64,000 bases of DNA from Aneurinibacillus tyrosinisolvens (lineage in GTDB: Bacteria; Bacillota; Bacilli; Aneurinibacillales; Aneurinibacillaceae). Below the pieces are notes generated by a model, which ran no database searches, was not told the origin of the DNA, and saw nothing but the letters and a program-made list of their open reading frames with translations. The stretch's first letter is position 1. Each line of letters begins with the position of its first letter. Both the position numbers and the translations under genes were made by a program. Positions 8,455 through 16,970 of this stretch are shown piece by piece. The stretch is from contig NZ_BBWZ01000001.1 in assembly GCF_001015055.1 (NCBI RefSeq), positions 1 to 64,000 on the forward strand. Reading direction: 5' to 3'.

Positions 8455-9372
8455 ATGGAATTACAGGCTTTTTTAATTACGTTCCGTGAAGCGCTGGAAG
8501 CATTGCTTATTGTTGGAATTATAAATTCCTATTTAAAGCGGGTGAACCGTCCGGAGTTTACAAAATACGTGTGGCTGGGTGCTATTTTAGCGGTAGCGGC
8601 TTCAGCCGGCCTGGCGCTTGTCTTCCAGGTTATCCTTGACGGATTCGCATCGATGGGTGCCCATACTTATATGAAAGTCGGCATCATGCTGATCTCCGGT
8701 GCGTTACTTACCCAGATGGTATTCTGGATGGCGGAGCAATCCAGGCAGATGTCCGGTAAAGTGCAGGGGAAATACGATCAATTTATTACAGCCGGTAATG
8801 TTATCGGCATGGTCATCCATGCCTTTCTCGTAGTCGTGCGTGAAGGGGTTGAGACGGTATTTTTCTTTGCCGCGATCACCGGGGGAGATATTGGAAAGGC
8901 CATGCAAACATGGGGCTCCTTAAGCGGGCTTATCCTGGCGGCTGTTGTTTCCTTCTTCTTCCGCGGAACGATGCGCATTCCGCTCAAGACGTTCTTTAAA
9001 GTTACGGGTGCATTTATCGTTTTAATTGCTGCGGGCCTTATCGTACAAGGGGTTTCTATTATGCAGGACCTGCGTATTATCGGGACGGTTGCCCCCCACA
9101 TCTATGACTTAACATGGCTGATGCCGGAGCATCCGATTGATGCTGCCCATTTTATACGGGATACGGGCCAGCAGCCCCTTATTTCCGGGCAGGTCGGAAT
9201 TTTCCTGAAAGCACTGTTTGGCTACTCCTCCGCTCCTTCGTTGGAAGAGTTTCTAGTCTATTGGGGATATTTCTTAGCTTTGTATTTGCTGCTGCGTGGC
9301 CGCGAGGAGAAAAAGACGAAGGTTAGTCAGCAATCGGTAGCAAAAAGCCATGTTCAGGTAAAGGAAGTTTAA
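8455..9372 (+). CDS. FTR1-family iron permease
   Basis: A 305-residue membrane protein with seven predicted helices. It has both FTR1 iron-binding motifs: TFREALEALL in helix 1 and VVREGVETVFF in helix 4 (the family pattern is REGLE). It is the Firmicute equivalent of EfeU/YwbL, importing ferric iron released by extracytoplasmic partners. No separate EfeO/EfeB is present. Instead the lipoprotein and anchored protein at 4.9-6.9 kb fill those positions. A promoter with a Fur-type box lies immediately upstream. The tail is basic and cytoplasmic. Confidence 0.92.
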   Translation: MELQAFLITFREALEALLIVGIINSYLKRVNRPEFTKYVWLGAILAVAASAGLALVFQVILDGFASMGAHTYMKVGIMLISGALLTQMVFWMAEQSRQMSGKVQGKYDQFITAGNVIGMVIHAFLVVVREGVETVFFFAAITGGDIGKAMQTWGSLSGLILAAVVSFFFRGTMRIPLKTFFKVTGAFIVLIAAGLIVQGVSIMQDLRIIGTVAPHIYDLTWLMPEHPIDAAHFIRDTGQQPLISGQVGIFLKALFGYSSAPSLEEFLVYWGYFLALYLLLRGREEKKTKVSQQSVAKSHVQVKEV

Positions 9373-9373
9373 A

Positions 9374-10324
9374 ATGAAAATGATGATTACAGGGGGAGCC
9401 GGCTTTGTCGGCTCCCATGTTGTGAAAAGGCTTCAGGGAGACCATGATATCCTCATTGTTGATTCCCTTCATCCTTATTATTCCCCTGGGTGGAAACAGC
9501 GCCGGCTAAACAGCATGGCGGGTTATAAAAACATACAGTGGCGCAAGGTGGATATATGCAGCCAGGAAGCGCTTGAAGCTTTATATGCTTCTTTCCAGCC
9601 GGATTGTGTTATTCACCTTGCCGCCATTCCAGGGGTACAGCCTTCTTTAGAGGATCCCGCGGCATATGTGGATGCTGATGTAAAAGGGACGGTGAATCTG
9701 CTTTCGCTCGCGGCAAAATATCAAACGTCCCGTTTTGTTTTTGCTTCTTCCTCTTCCGTGTATGGAACCGATGTGGCTGGACCTTCCCGAGAGGATGAAG
9801 AGCTTCAGCCGGTATCCCCCTATGCTGCGGCAAAGGCAGCCGGGGAAATGTTCTGCCGTACATACCAGAGGCTGTATCATTTACCGATTACCATTGTCAG
9901 GCCGTTTACGGTTTATGGGCCTGAACAACGTCCCGATATGGCGCTTTGGAAATTTGCGATGAAGATTTATCACGGTGAGCCGATTACCGTTTATAAAGGA
10001 AGGATAGGGCGCGATTATACCTATGTAAACGACATTGCCGACGGCATAGCAAAGGCAGCCCTGTTGCCTGCAGCTAGAAATAGAACGTACAACCTTGGTA
10101 ATGGAAAGGTTGTCCCTATACAAGACCTCGTGCTGGAAATCGAGAATGCTCTGGAGCGGAAAGCGATGATTGAATGGCGCGACCTTCCTCTGGGTGACGT
10201 ACCAATGACATGGGCGGATACAACACGAGCTGAACAAGAACTGGGATTCCGAGCGATGGTACCGATTACGGAAGGCATCCGCCGCTTTGCTGATTGGTTC
10301 TTGCAGGAAGGAGTAAAACGATGA
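9374..10324 (+). CDS. NAD-dependent sugar-nucleotide epimerase (probable UDP-glucuronate 4-epimerase)
   Basis: A 316-residue short-chain dehydrogenase/reductase-type epimerase. The NAD-binding motif ITGGAGFVGSH is at residues 5-15. SSSSVYG carries the catalytic Ser, and YAAAKAAGE the YxxxK pair. The RPFTVYGPEQRPDMA region and length resemble UDP-glucuronate 4-epimerases more than GalE. Since ugd is nearby, UDP-galacturonate is the most economical product, but UDP-glucose epimerase is possible. Its ribosome binding site AAGGAAG lies in the end of the FTR1 gene, one base away, so it is cotranscribed with an iron transporter. Confidence 0.85.
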   Translation: MKMMITGGAGFVGSHVVKRLQGDHDILIVDSLHPYYSPGWKQRRLNSMAGYKNIQWRKVDICSQEALEALYASFQPDCVIHLAAIPGVQPSLEDPAAYVDADVKGTVNLLSLAAKYQTSRFVFASSSSVYGTDVAGPSREDEELQPVSPYAAAKAAGEMFCRTYQRLYHLPITIVRPFTVYGPEQRPDMALWKFAMKIYHGEPITVYKGRIGRDYTYVNDIADGIAKAALLPAARNRTYNLGNGKVVPIQDLVLEIENALERKAMIEWRDLPLGDVPMTWADTTRAEQELGFRAMVPITEGIRRFADWFLQEGVKR

Positions 10325-11799
10325 AAAAAGCTTCGGCAATCGAAATTGTTATGGCACGCTGCTGGAATGTATTAAATGAGAGTAAGTCCTTTACTCCCGT
10401 TTATGTCATTTCTATTTTTTTAATGTATTATGCAATGGATTTACGGGTAACATCCTTCTTTATTTCGCTGTTGTGCATGCTGCCCGTGTTTCTTATTTAT
10501 TATGTATATGATTTTCCCCTGCACCTGAGGTGGTTTCTTCTCATTCCTCTTGCCATTGGCGGCCTCCTGTTTGGAGTGGTGGAACCAAACATCTTATGGT
10601 TTTCGCTTGGCATGTATATTTTCTTTACGGTGTTTTTCTGGGGGACATTATATTACCATCTCCGTATCGGAACAACGTGGTGGAATTTTCTTCGCATATG
10701 GAAATTATTTTTGAAAAACAGTGATTCAACGAGCGGAAATGTATTCGAGCAGCTGCCAAAAGTGTTTTTGCAGTTAATCCTCTTCTCCGCCATCTATCAA
10801 GCAGAGGATAAAGGAAGCATGGCAGGAGAACTCGTCCTTTTCTATAGCGGGCTCGCCGTTTTTTCCTATGTTATCCATCGATATTTATTTAATTGGAAGC
10901 CTGTCGAATACCCGGCTTATACGGAAGCGGAGGACTTGCCTGCACAGCCGCTGGCCAAACGCGTCGTTGTGGTTGTTATTGATGGCTGCCGAAAGGAAAG
11001 GCTTTATCAGGCTGATGCGCCATTTCTTCACAAACTCATGCAGGAGGGCACGGTGTATGAAACCATGGAAACCATTTACCCGGCCCGGACGGTCACTTGT
11101 TTTTCTTCTATGTTTACGGGGACATACCCCAGGGAACATGGAATTAAATCAAATATGGTATGGGATTTAGGTGTAAAAGTCGAGAGCATCTTTGATGTAT
11201 TGAAAAAACAGGGAAAAAAAGGCGTTCTTTTTGGCTGTGCCCACCTTATTGATGCATTCGGTGAGTATGTGGAGAGCTTTACGGCTGTATCGCACAATGA
11301 TATTGTTGACAAAAAAATTATGGACCAGGCTAAGGTCATTTACGAACGCGAAAACCCTGAGCTATTCATCGTTCAGATGATTGCGGTTGACCAGACGGGC
11401 CATAGCCGGGGCGTCCTTTATCCAGAATATCTGCAAAAGATAAAAGAAGCGGACAAGCTGGTTGAAGACTTCCACGGCTGGCTTACCGAACGTGGGGACA
11501 TGGAAGACACTGCTTTTGTGGTCATGGCCGATCATGGCCAGGGGAATGGCATTGGCGGGCACGGGCACCTTGATGAAGGGGAACGTTTCGTTCCATTCTT
11601 CATGCATGGGCCGATGATTGCCGGCGGACAGCGAATCGAAGACTTCCATAGTATTGTATCGGTTGCCCCTACGATTAGCGCGCTATTAGGCGTGTCATTG
11701 CCTGACCATGCGAGGGGACCTATATTAAAAGAAGCATTTAAAGAAGGCGGGGGAGAACAGCATGAAGAAACTCATCGTCGTTATTCCGGCGTTCAATGA
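10321..11799 (+). CDS. Membrane-bound alkaline-phosphatase-superfamily phosphodiesterase
   Basis: 492 residues from ATG 10321, which overlaps the epimerase stop (ATGA) and follows GGAAGGAG. Residues 1-195 hold 5-6 membrane helices. The rest is a type I phosphodiesterase / nucleotide pyrophosphatase domain. VVVIDGCRKERL supplies a metal-binding Asp. PARTVTCFSSMFTG supplies the Thr nucleophile. MIAVDQTGHSRG and VVMADHGQGNGIGGHGHLDEG supply further Asp/His metal ligands. It may move a phospho-substituent on a surface glycolipid or polymer, or recycle the lipid phosphate; the substrate is unknown. The tail overlaps the GT2 gene by 38 bases. Confidence 0.8.
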   Translation: MKKASAIEIVMARCWNVLNESKSFTPVYVISIFLMYYAMDLRVTSFFISLLCMLPVFLIYYVYDFPLHLRWFLLIPLAIGGLLFGVVEPNILWFSLGMYIFFTVFFWGTLYYHLRIGTTWWNFLRIWKLFLKNSDSTSGNVFEQLPKVFLQLILFSAIYQAEDKGSMAGELVLFYSGLAVFSYVIHRYLFNWKPVEYPAYTEAEDLPAQPLAKRVVVVVIDGCRKERLYQADAPFLHKLMQEGTVYETMETIYPARTVTCFSSMFTGTYPREHGIKSNMVWDLGVKVESIFDVLKKQGKKGVLFGCAHLIDAFGEYVESFTAVSHNDIVDKKIMDQAKVIYERENPELFIVQMIAVDQTGHSRGVLYPEYLQKIKEADKLVEDFHGWLTERGDMEDTAFVVMADHGQGNGIGGHGHLDEGERFVPFFMHGPMIAGGQRIEDFHSIVSVAPTISALLGVSLPDHARGPILKEAFKEGGGEQHEETHRRYSGVQ

Positions 11800-12511
11800 G
11801 GAAGCATCCATTGCAAAAGTAATTAAAAAAATCCCACGCCATTTTAGCCCACAGGTAAAGGTTGAAGTCCTGGTCGTTAATGACGGTTCTGTTGATCAGA
11901 CGGTATCGATCGCGAAAGAGGCGGGTGCCGAGTATATTTTATCGTTTTCGGTAAATAGAGGATTAGGTGCAGCCGTTCGTGAAGGATTAAAAGAAGCGTA
12001 CCGTATGGGAGCAGACCTGGCGGTCATGATTGACGCTGATGATGAGTACCCGGCTGACCACATCCCCCGGGTTGCAGCTCCCATTCTAACAAAAGAAGCT
12101 GACTATGTACTCGCATCGCGTTTCAAACGCCGTGTTCGAGGAATGAAAGTTTACCGGCGCCTGGGTAATTATTTCTTTACTCTGCTGCAAGTCCTATTGT
12201 TAAAACGCTGGCTTAGTGATGGCCAGACAGGTTTACGTGCCTTTTCCCGTTCTGTCCTTCGTGATATGGATATTATCCATGACTATAACTATGCCCAGGT
12301 AATGACCATAAACATCGTGGGGCAGGGATACCGTCTAAGCGAAGTCGATATTCCATATAAAGTACGTGAAACGGGAAAATCTTTTATTACGTTTCGGTAT
12401 GTGTTTAAGGTCTTTCCAGCCATTTGGCGTGAATGGCGGCGTGTGAAAATGGAATACAAGAGACGGCCTGATTATCCTTCTCTTCCTACGACATCGACAC
12501 AAAATAAGTAA
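11762..12511 (+). CDS. Family 2 glycosyltransferase, polyprenyl-phosphate sugar synthase-like
   Basis: A 249-residue GT-A fold enzyme. It has VVIPAFNEEASI at the start, VVNDGSVDQT as the nucleotide-binding Asp motif, MIDADDEYP as the DXD metal motif, and DGQTGLRAFSR in the acceptor region, as in DPM1-like enzymes. No C-terminal membrane helices are present. The likely role is loading a sugar onto undecaprenyl phosphate for the GT-C enzyme at 6.9 kb. It is the last gene of the cluster and is followed by a terminator. Confidence 0.86.
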   Translation: MKKLIVVIPAFNEEASIAKVIKKIPRHFSPQVKVEVLVVNDGSVDQTVSIAKEAGAEYILSFSVNRGLGAAVREGLKEAYRMGADLAVMIDADDEYPADHIPRVAAPILTKEADYVLASRFKRRVRGMKVYRRLGNYFFTLLQVLLLKRWLSDGQTGLRAFSRSVLRDMDIIHDYNYAQVMTINIVGQGYRLSEVDIPYKVRETGKSFITFRYVFKVFPAIWREWRRVKMEYKRRPDYPSLPTTSTQNK

Positions 12512-12580
12512 GAGGGCAAAATCCAATTCTCGTTTTATGCTTATTGATTTGCCGTAAAGAGTAATGTGATATAAAGCAAA

Positions 12581-12611
12581 GAAGCCGCTTATGGAGAGCG
12601 GCTTCTTTTAT
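12581..12611 (+). terminator. Terminator closing the iron/glycan cluster
   Basis: GAAGCCGCT / AGCGGCTTC, a perfect 9-bp stem with a 7-base loop, followed by TTTTAT. It sits between convergent genes. Confidence 0.85.
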
Positions 12612-12625
12612 GCTGCGAAAGGGAT

Positions 12626-13261
12626 TTAGAATGTTTTTGCCATTTCCCGGGCACGTGCGATCGCTTCTTCCTTAATCGATTGTGCGCGATCCGGAAATTG
12701 GTTATGGCCTTCGATAAAAATTCCTTCAAAGGAAGGGACGCCAAAGAAATTCATAATAATGCCGAGGTAGCGGTGGCCCATTTCAACGTCGGCTGCCGGA
12801 CCTTCCGAATAGATACCGCCGCGTGCCTGGATGTGGAGCGCTTTTTTGTCTGTTAGAAGCCCAACCGGTCCTTGTTCGGTGTATCTGAACGTTTTTCCGG
12901 CTGTGCAAATGGAGTCGATATACGCTTTCATAATAGGAGGGAAAGAGAAGTTCCACATTGGTGTTACAAATACATACTTATCGGCGGCAACGAATTGATC
13001 CGTCAGTTCGGAAAGGCGCCCGACTTTTGCTTTTTCCTCTGCGGACAGCTGGTTAAATTCACTGCCTGAACGAAGTTTTCCCCAGCCGCTGAATACGTCG
13101 GCGTCGATATGGGGAATGTTTTCCCTGTATAAATCCAGGCGGATGACTTCGTCGTTCTGGTTAGCTTCACGGTATGCCTGGATAAAGGCATTGCCTACTG
13201 CCATACTATAGGATTGGGATTCATCATGCGGATGCGCGGTAATATAAAGAACGGTTGCCAT
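12626..13261 (-). CDS. azoR: FMN-dependent NADH:quinone oxidoreductase / azoreductase
   Basis: A 211-residue flavodoxin-like reductase of the AzoR family. The N-terminal FMN phosphate-binding segment is [13 protein letters not shown], then [16 protein letters not shown], the conserved family signature, and later [10 protein letters not shown]. It reduces quinones and azo compounds with NADH and protects against electrophilic quinones. AGGTG upstream of the ATG serves as ribosome binding site. It is a stand-alone gene on the minus strand. Confidence 0.93.
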   Translation of the reverse strand: MATVLYITAHPHDESQSYSMAVGNAFIQAYREANQNDEVIRLDLYRENIPHIDADVFSGWGKLRSGSEFNQLSAEEKAKVGRLSELTDQFVAADKYVFVTPMWNFSFPPIMKAYIDSICTAGKTFRYTEQGPVGLLTDKKALHIQARGGIYSEGPAADVEMGHRYLGIIMNFFGVPSFEGIFIEGHNQFPDRAQSIKEEAIARAREMAKTF

Positions 13262-13360
13262 GAAATTTACACCTGCCTTCTCGAATTTAAATTTTGATAA
13301 CCATTCTTATCTTTCATTAGTTTCCCGTTTTTATTCATATTGAAAAGTACCGATGGCGAT

Positions 13361-13406
13361 AAAAAAAACCAGCTTATCGAGCCATGCATAGATAAGCTGG
13401 TTTTTA
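13361..13406 (-). terminator. Bidirectional terminator after the CotF-like gene
   Basis: CCAGCTTATC / GATAAGCTGG, a 10-bp perfect stem with a 12-base loop, flanked by eight A on the left and TTTTTAT on the right. It can end transcription from the minus-strand coat genes. Confidence 0.82.
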
Positions 13407-13442
13407 TGGGTCCGGAGTTCGGGCTGGTACATGTTTTATCCG

Positions 13443-13757
13443 TTAAAAGATTGATGTGTTGTTCGTAGGCAAATTGAGTGCCGTCTCGGCATTTCTCATA
13501 TCGAGCTGGATTTGTTCCCCAACGTTATAAGCGTGATAATGCCCTCTGGCCATCATGTAAGTGCTAATTTTTTCGTGCATCGCAATTTCTTCTTCTAAAT
13601 GCTTACGTAAAATAGCACGAACTTCCGGGGTTGCTGCTTCCGTTACCGCTATTGCATAGTTTCTAACCGCAGTCTTAGCCGAGAACAATAAATCGAATTC
13701 GATGACCTGGTCTGTCATTGTGTTCATGCCTGTTAAATTCTCGATAACTGAATTCAC
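13443..13757 (-). CDS. CotF-family spore coat protein
   Basis: 104 residues from GTG 13757, preceded by AAAGGAGGG. It is helical and ferritin-like. EFDLLFSAKTAVRNYAIAVTEA, an acidic HLEEEIAMHEKISTYM and a C-terminal YNVGEQIQLDMRNAETAL match the CotF / YraF-type coat protein pattern. Such proteins are deposited in the spore coat. It lies 15 bases after a smaller gene on the same strand, forming a two-gene coat operon as seen with CotF-like pairs in Bacillus. Confidence 0.82.
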   Translation of the reverse strand: MNSVIENLTGMNTMTDQVIEFDLLFSAKTAVRNYAIAVTEAATPEVRAILRKHLEEEIAMHEKISTYMMARGHYHAYNVGEQIQLDMRNAETALNLPTNNTSIF

Positions 13758-13772
13758 TTCTGTGACCCTCCT

Positions 13773-13979
13773 TTACTGTAGATTAGCACGTGATAATATG
13801 CTTTGTAGTTCCTTGATTTGCCGCTTTGTTATTTCTACATCCTGCTGCAGAATTGATTTTAGTCCTTCATCTGACGCGAGCAGCTGCATCATAGAGGATT
13901 TTGTACAGCAAAGGTTTTGAAAAGAGAGCAGCTCATGGCTTTCCAGTGTCTCATGCAGAGCTAATTGTCGATTCTCCAT
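13773..13979 (-). CDS. Small CotF-associated spore protein (YraG-like)
   Basis: 68 residues, preceded by a strong AGGAGGTGG. It is helical and polar (MENRQLALHETLESHELLSFQ...), with two adjacent Cys near residue 25 and a C-terminal helix IKELQSILSRANL. Small proteins of this kind are commonly encoded just before CotF-like genes. The assignment rests on size, composition and neighbour, so it is moderate. Confidence 0.65.
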   Translation of the reverse strand: MENRQLALHETLESHELLSFQNLCCTKSSMMQLLASDEGLKSILQQDVEITKRQIKELQSILSRANLQ

Positions 13980-14051
13980 AGGTCCACCTCCTATCCGCCC
14001 TTATTGTTATCCAAATAAGAGGGAATATTCCTATCCATTTAAGGGAATTCG

Positions 14052-14090
14052 TGAATAAAAACGCCCTTCCACTGTATTGAGTGGGAGGGC
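14052..14090 (-). terminator. Terminator of the repeat-protein gene
   Basis: GCCCTTCCAC / GTGGGAGGGC, a 10-bp stem with one G-U pair and an 8-base loop. Read on the minus strand it is followed by GTTTTTATTC. Confidence 0.8.
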
Positions 14091-14127
14091 ACTGTTGTTT
14101 TTACTGCGCTATCGTAACGTAATAAGG

Positions 14128-15273
14128 TTACTGGGTAAATCCGCCCTGAGCAGCTTCACGCTGAAGATCGTTAGCAATATCCTGTCTTACTTGCTGGGCC
14201 TCAGTTCCGGCGAATCCTGGCTGCATCATGGATTGAGCGCCTCCGAATCCACCAGCTTGCATAGAGGACTGAGCGCCTCCAAATCCACCAGCTTGCATAG
14301 AGGATTGAGCTCCTGCAAGGCTACCCTGCATTCCAGCAAATCCAGCCTGCTGGCCAAAGTTATTCTGCATTGCTTCACGCTGGAGGTCGTTTGAAATCTG
14401 TTGTCTTACCTGTTGTGCGTTCGTTCCGGCAAATCCTGGCTGCATCATGGATTGAGCGCCTCCGAATCCACCAGCTTGCATAGAGGACTTGAGCGCCTCC
14501 AATCCACCAGCTTGCATAGAGGACTGAGTTCCTCCGAATCCACCAGCTTGCATAGAGGACTGAGCGCCTCCGAATCCACCAGCTTGCATAGAGGATTGAG
14601 TTCCTGCAAACCCGCCTTGCATGCCAAAGCTATTCTGTGCTGCTTCACGCTGAAGATCGTTAGCAATATCCTGTCTTACTTGCTGGGCCTCAGTTCCGGC
14701 GAATCCTGGCTGCATCATGGATTGCGCTCCTCCGAATCCACCAGCTTGCATAGAGGACTGAGCGCCTCCAAATCCACCAGCTTGCATAGAGGATTGAGCT
14801 CCTGCAAAGTTACCCTGCATTCCAGCAAATCCAGCCTGCTGGCCAAAGTTATTCTGCATTGCTTCACGCTGGAGGTCGTTTGAAATCTGTTGTCTTACCT
14901 GCTGTGCGTTCGTTCCGGCAAATCCAGGCTGCATGATGGATTGCGCTCCCGCAAATCCAGGCTGCATCATGGATTGAGTTCCAGCAAACCCGCCCTGCAT
15001 TCCAGAGAAGCCAGCCTGTTGGCCAAAGTTATTCTGCATTGCTTCACGCTGGATATCATTAGAAATTTGCTGTCTTACCTGTTGTGGGTTCGTTCCGGCA
15101 TAGCCAGGCTGCATGATGGATTGAGTGCCTGCGAATCCAGGCTGCATCATAGACTGAGCCCCTGCAAAACCTCTAGCTTGCTGTCCTTGCTGAGCCAGTT
15201 GCTGTGCAACCTGTTGAATTTGTTGTAGTGATTGCTGCGCTTGTTGAGCTGCTTGGTAAATACGTTGTGGCAT
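14128..15273 (-). CDS. Expanded gamma-type SASP-like repeat protein
   Basis: 381 residues from ATG 15273, preceded by AAGGAGG with ideal spacing. After a Gln-rich head (QQAQQSLQQIQQVAQQ) come five copies of a module of the form GT(N/E)xQQVRQxIxNDxQREAxQ, separated by 15 copies of a 10-11-residue unit such as QSSMQAGGFGG or QSMMQPGFAG. The QQVRQ modules preceded by FAGT recall the FASET-NAQQVRKQN repeats of gamma-type small acid-soluble spore protein (SspE), an amino-acid store in spores. SspE has about 84 residues, so this is a great expansion. Charged, helical modules alternate with Gly/Gln/Met linkers. Neighbouring coat genes support a spore role. An alternative is a structural coat or exosporium protein. 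Confidence 0.7.
   Translation of the reverse strand: MPQRIYQAAQQAQQSLQQIQQVAQQLAQQGQQARGFAGAQSMMQPGFAGTQSIMQPGYAGTNPQQVRQQISNDIQREAMQNNFGQQAGFSGMQGGFAGTQSMMQPGFAGAQSIMQPGFAGTNAQQVRQQISNDLQREAMQNNFGQQAGFAGMQGNFAGAQSSMQAGGFGGAQSSMQAGGFGGAQSMMQPGFAGTEAQQVRQDIANDLQREAAQNSFGMQGGFAGTQSSMQAGGFGGAQSSMQAGGFGGTQSSMQAGGLEALKSSMQAGGFGGAQSMMQPGFAGTNAQQVRQQISNDLQREAMQNNFGQQAGFAGMQGSLAGAQSSMQAGGFGGAQSSMQAGGFGGAQSMMQPGFAGTEAQQVRQDIANDLQREAAQGGFTQ
14194..15170 (-). repeat. Coding tandem/dispersed repeats (33-bp and ~170-250-bp units)
   Basis: Nested repeats inside the SASP-like gene. A short unit of about 30-33 bp (containing CCACCAGCTTGCATAGAGGA) is repeated in runs. Longer blocks including the QQVRQ module recur nearly identically, for example 14150-14400 and 14640-14890. 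Near-identity at DNA level indicates recent duplication or gene conversion and makes assembly of this segment error-prone. Confidence 0.9.
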
Positions 15274-15453
15274 AGTAATTCCTCCTTGTATTTGTAGTAA
15301 ACATACAAGTTTATAATGTCCATGGTTTTTATTTTTATACACCAAATATTTCTACCTGGAGAGAATAATGCTTGTATTATCGGGAAAACCAAATACTGGC
15401 TGCAAAACAGCAATAAAAACAGCAAGGTAGAGAGAAAGGGAGGGATACATACA

Positions 15454-15633
15454 ATGTTTACGCATTCTATAAAGACGATCCTGGGGATTGATGTTCGTGC
15501 CAGAAGAAAAGAAGAGGATCCCTATGCGAAGGAACGATTTGAAAAGCCTTTATTACAGCGGAACATAAATGGGAGTGAAACGGATGTTCCGTTAGATGTA
15601 AGCAGGCTGTGGGGATGGAAGAAAGAGCTGTAG
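15454..15633 (+). CDS. Small hypothetical protein (59 residues)
   Basis: ATG 15454 follows GAAAGGGAGGG with about 10-base spacing. The product (MFTHSIKTILGIDVRARRKEED...) is basic to acidic, has no membrane segment and ends in WGWKKEL. No family recognised. The frame is open further upstream, but the ribosome binding site supports this start. The gene stands alone after the divergent repeat-protein gene. Confidence 0.5.
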   Translation: MFTHSIKTILGIDVRARRKEEDPYAKERFEKPLLQRNINGSETDVPLDVSRLWGWKKEL

Positions 15634-15804
15634 ACTTTGTGCAAGACTTCTGCTATTCATCAATTAAGGAGAAAAGGTAAACGCTGCGTTCGCCTTTCCT
15701 CCGCAATTCTGTTTGATTCGTTACGTAGCAGCATTAAGATGGGACAAACCGAAGACAAAAACTCCTGGTACATGAGAGTTTTCAATCATCAAGGCGGTGT
15801 GAGA

Positions 15805-16086
15805 ATGAATTGGGTCATTAAATCAAAGCATAAAAATGAAGAAGAGAGAACGATTGCGCTGGAGTTAGAAGATCAAGACGGTACGTTTGATGCTAATATT
15901 AGATGGGATGGATGTATGGAAATACACATACGTTCAAAAACAGAGGAAGACAACGTACTTGTTGATACAATACATACGTGTGACATAGATGGATTAATAA
16001 GCAAGCTAGAAGGGTTGAAGCAGGCGTGCCTGCATTATCTTGATGATTTTAAGCAGGAGGCCAGGGAAGAGCAAGAAGACAAGTAA
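15805..16086 (+). CDS. Small acidic hypothetical protein (93 residues)
   Basis: ATG 15805 follows AAGGCGGTG. The protein (MNWVIKSKHKNEEERTIALEL...) is strongly acidic with a beta-strand-rich N-terminal half, including FDANIRWDGCMEIHI, and a helical C-terminal half (LISKLEGLKQACLHYLDDF). It looks like a small globular cytoplasmic protein; no family recognised. The frame is open further upstream to 15637, without ribosome binding site support. Confidence 0.55.
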   Translation: MNWVIKSKHKNEEERTIALELEDQDGTFDANIRWDGCMEIHIRSKTEEDNVLVDTIHTCDIDGLISKLEGLKQACLHYLDDFKQEAREEQEDK

Positions 16087-16211
16087 CACCATTCATTAAT
16101 GGCGCTCCAGTTGTTAATGGAAATACTAGATAAAGCAACCTTAGCCCATTAGTATAGAGGTAACATGATGATTGTTCAAATTATGGAAGAATCGTAAATC
16201 TTCCGCAATCT

Positions 16212-16424
16212 GTGGTACTGCGTCAGCAGCATGGTTGGTTAACGGGAATCGTTAGCGCAATAAAAGCAGCGCCAGTCTGGAACATTATTTTCTTGTTCCT
16301 GGCTTCAGCTGCTTTTGTTATTGGCGTGAGTCTAATACTTTATTTTTGTAGAACACCCACCTCTACACCTGGTGGCGGTTTCATGAATGGCAATTCTGTA
16401 GAGAAGAAATGTACAAGCAAATGA
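16212..16424 (+). CDS. Doubtful short open frame with one membrane helix
   Basis: An open frame from GTG 16212 with no ribosome binding site. It encodes one hydrophobic stretch (WNIIFLFLASAAFVIGVSLILYF) and a Thr/Pro/Gly tail. It is either a small membrane protein with an unrecognised start or the remnant of a longer gene. It lies in a 400-base interval that otherwise shows nothing clear. Confidence 0.25.
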   Translation: MVLRQQHGWLTGIVSAIKAAPVWNIIFLFLASAAFVIGVSLILYFCRTPTSTPGGGFMNGNSVEKKCTSK

Positions 16425-16486
16425 CATTATGGATATCGATTGATAAGGACACTCTTTTATGTATGGAGCATGAATAGAAAAGGGTC

Positions 16487-16717
16487 TCAGGAAATCAGAT
16501 GAATGATGTCTTTAACCAGCTCGTCAAAATCATGATCACTATCTATGGTAATTTGATCCTCAGTCAATCCGTTAATGAAATAGGTGCCTGATAGATATGT
16601 CATGTGAATGGGCGTCCCATCCTTAAGGGTTAGTTCTAGGTTACCTTGGTGACGTGTTTTAAAGGTAAGATCGTTTGCCTTCTTTTTTTGTTCTGCGTTT
16701 ACTTCCAAATCCCTCAT
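16487..16717 (-). CDS. Small hypothetical protein (76 residues)
   Basis: ATG 16717 is preceded immediately by CGAGGGAG. The product is a small mixed alpha/beta protein (LELTLKDGTPIHMTYLSGTYFINGLTED then DFDELVKDIIHLI). No family recognised and no neighbour suggests a role. Confidence 0.5.
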   Translation of the reverse strand: MRDLEVNAEQKKKANDLTFKTRHQGNLELTLKDGTPIHMTYLSGTYFINGLTEDQITIDSDHDFDELVKDIIHLIS

Positions 16718-16970
16718 CTCCCTCGGTTGTAATGAAATATCTGTCCTTCTACAGGTTCTTGATAACAGTATACCTTCTAATGGATGATTCCATGAATAGT
16801 CCTATAGCAATGCTGCGTTTCGTGGGGAAAGAGAGGGCTATTAGGTAGGCTGGTAGGTGTGTCAAATATCAATGTACCAGTCCAAAGTGATTGTACATTC
16901 ACGATGGCTTGTTTCTTTTTATAAAATAAAGAAACCGTTGATTTGTTTATAGAAGGGAGGACAGTGCCAG

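Noticed and set aside
14194-15170. Repeat array considered as a CRISPR
   Set aside because: Units abut each other without unique spacers, vary in length by codons and stay in one reading frame; no cas genes are near.
14077-15228. Plus-strand open frames rich in HRGLSASES repeats opposite the SASP-like gene
   Set aside because: They mirror the repeats of the minus-strand gene, lack ribosome binding sites, and only the minus frame has AAGGAGG, a sensible start and a terminator.
16911-16935. GTTTCTTT/AAAGAAAC hairpin as a terminator
   Set aside because: Weak A/T stem, no upstream gene ending nearby and no T-tract.
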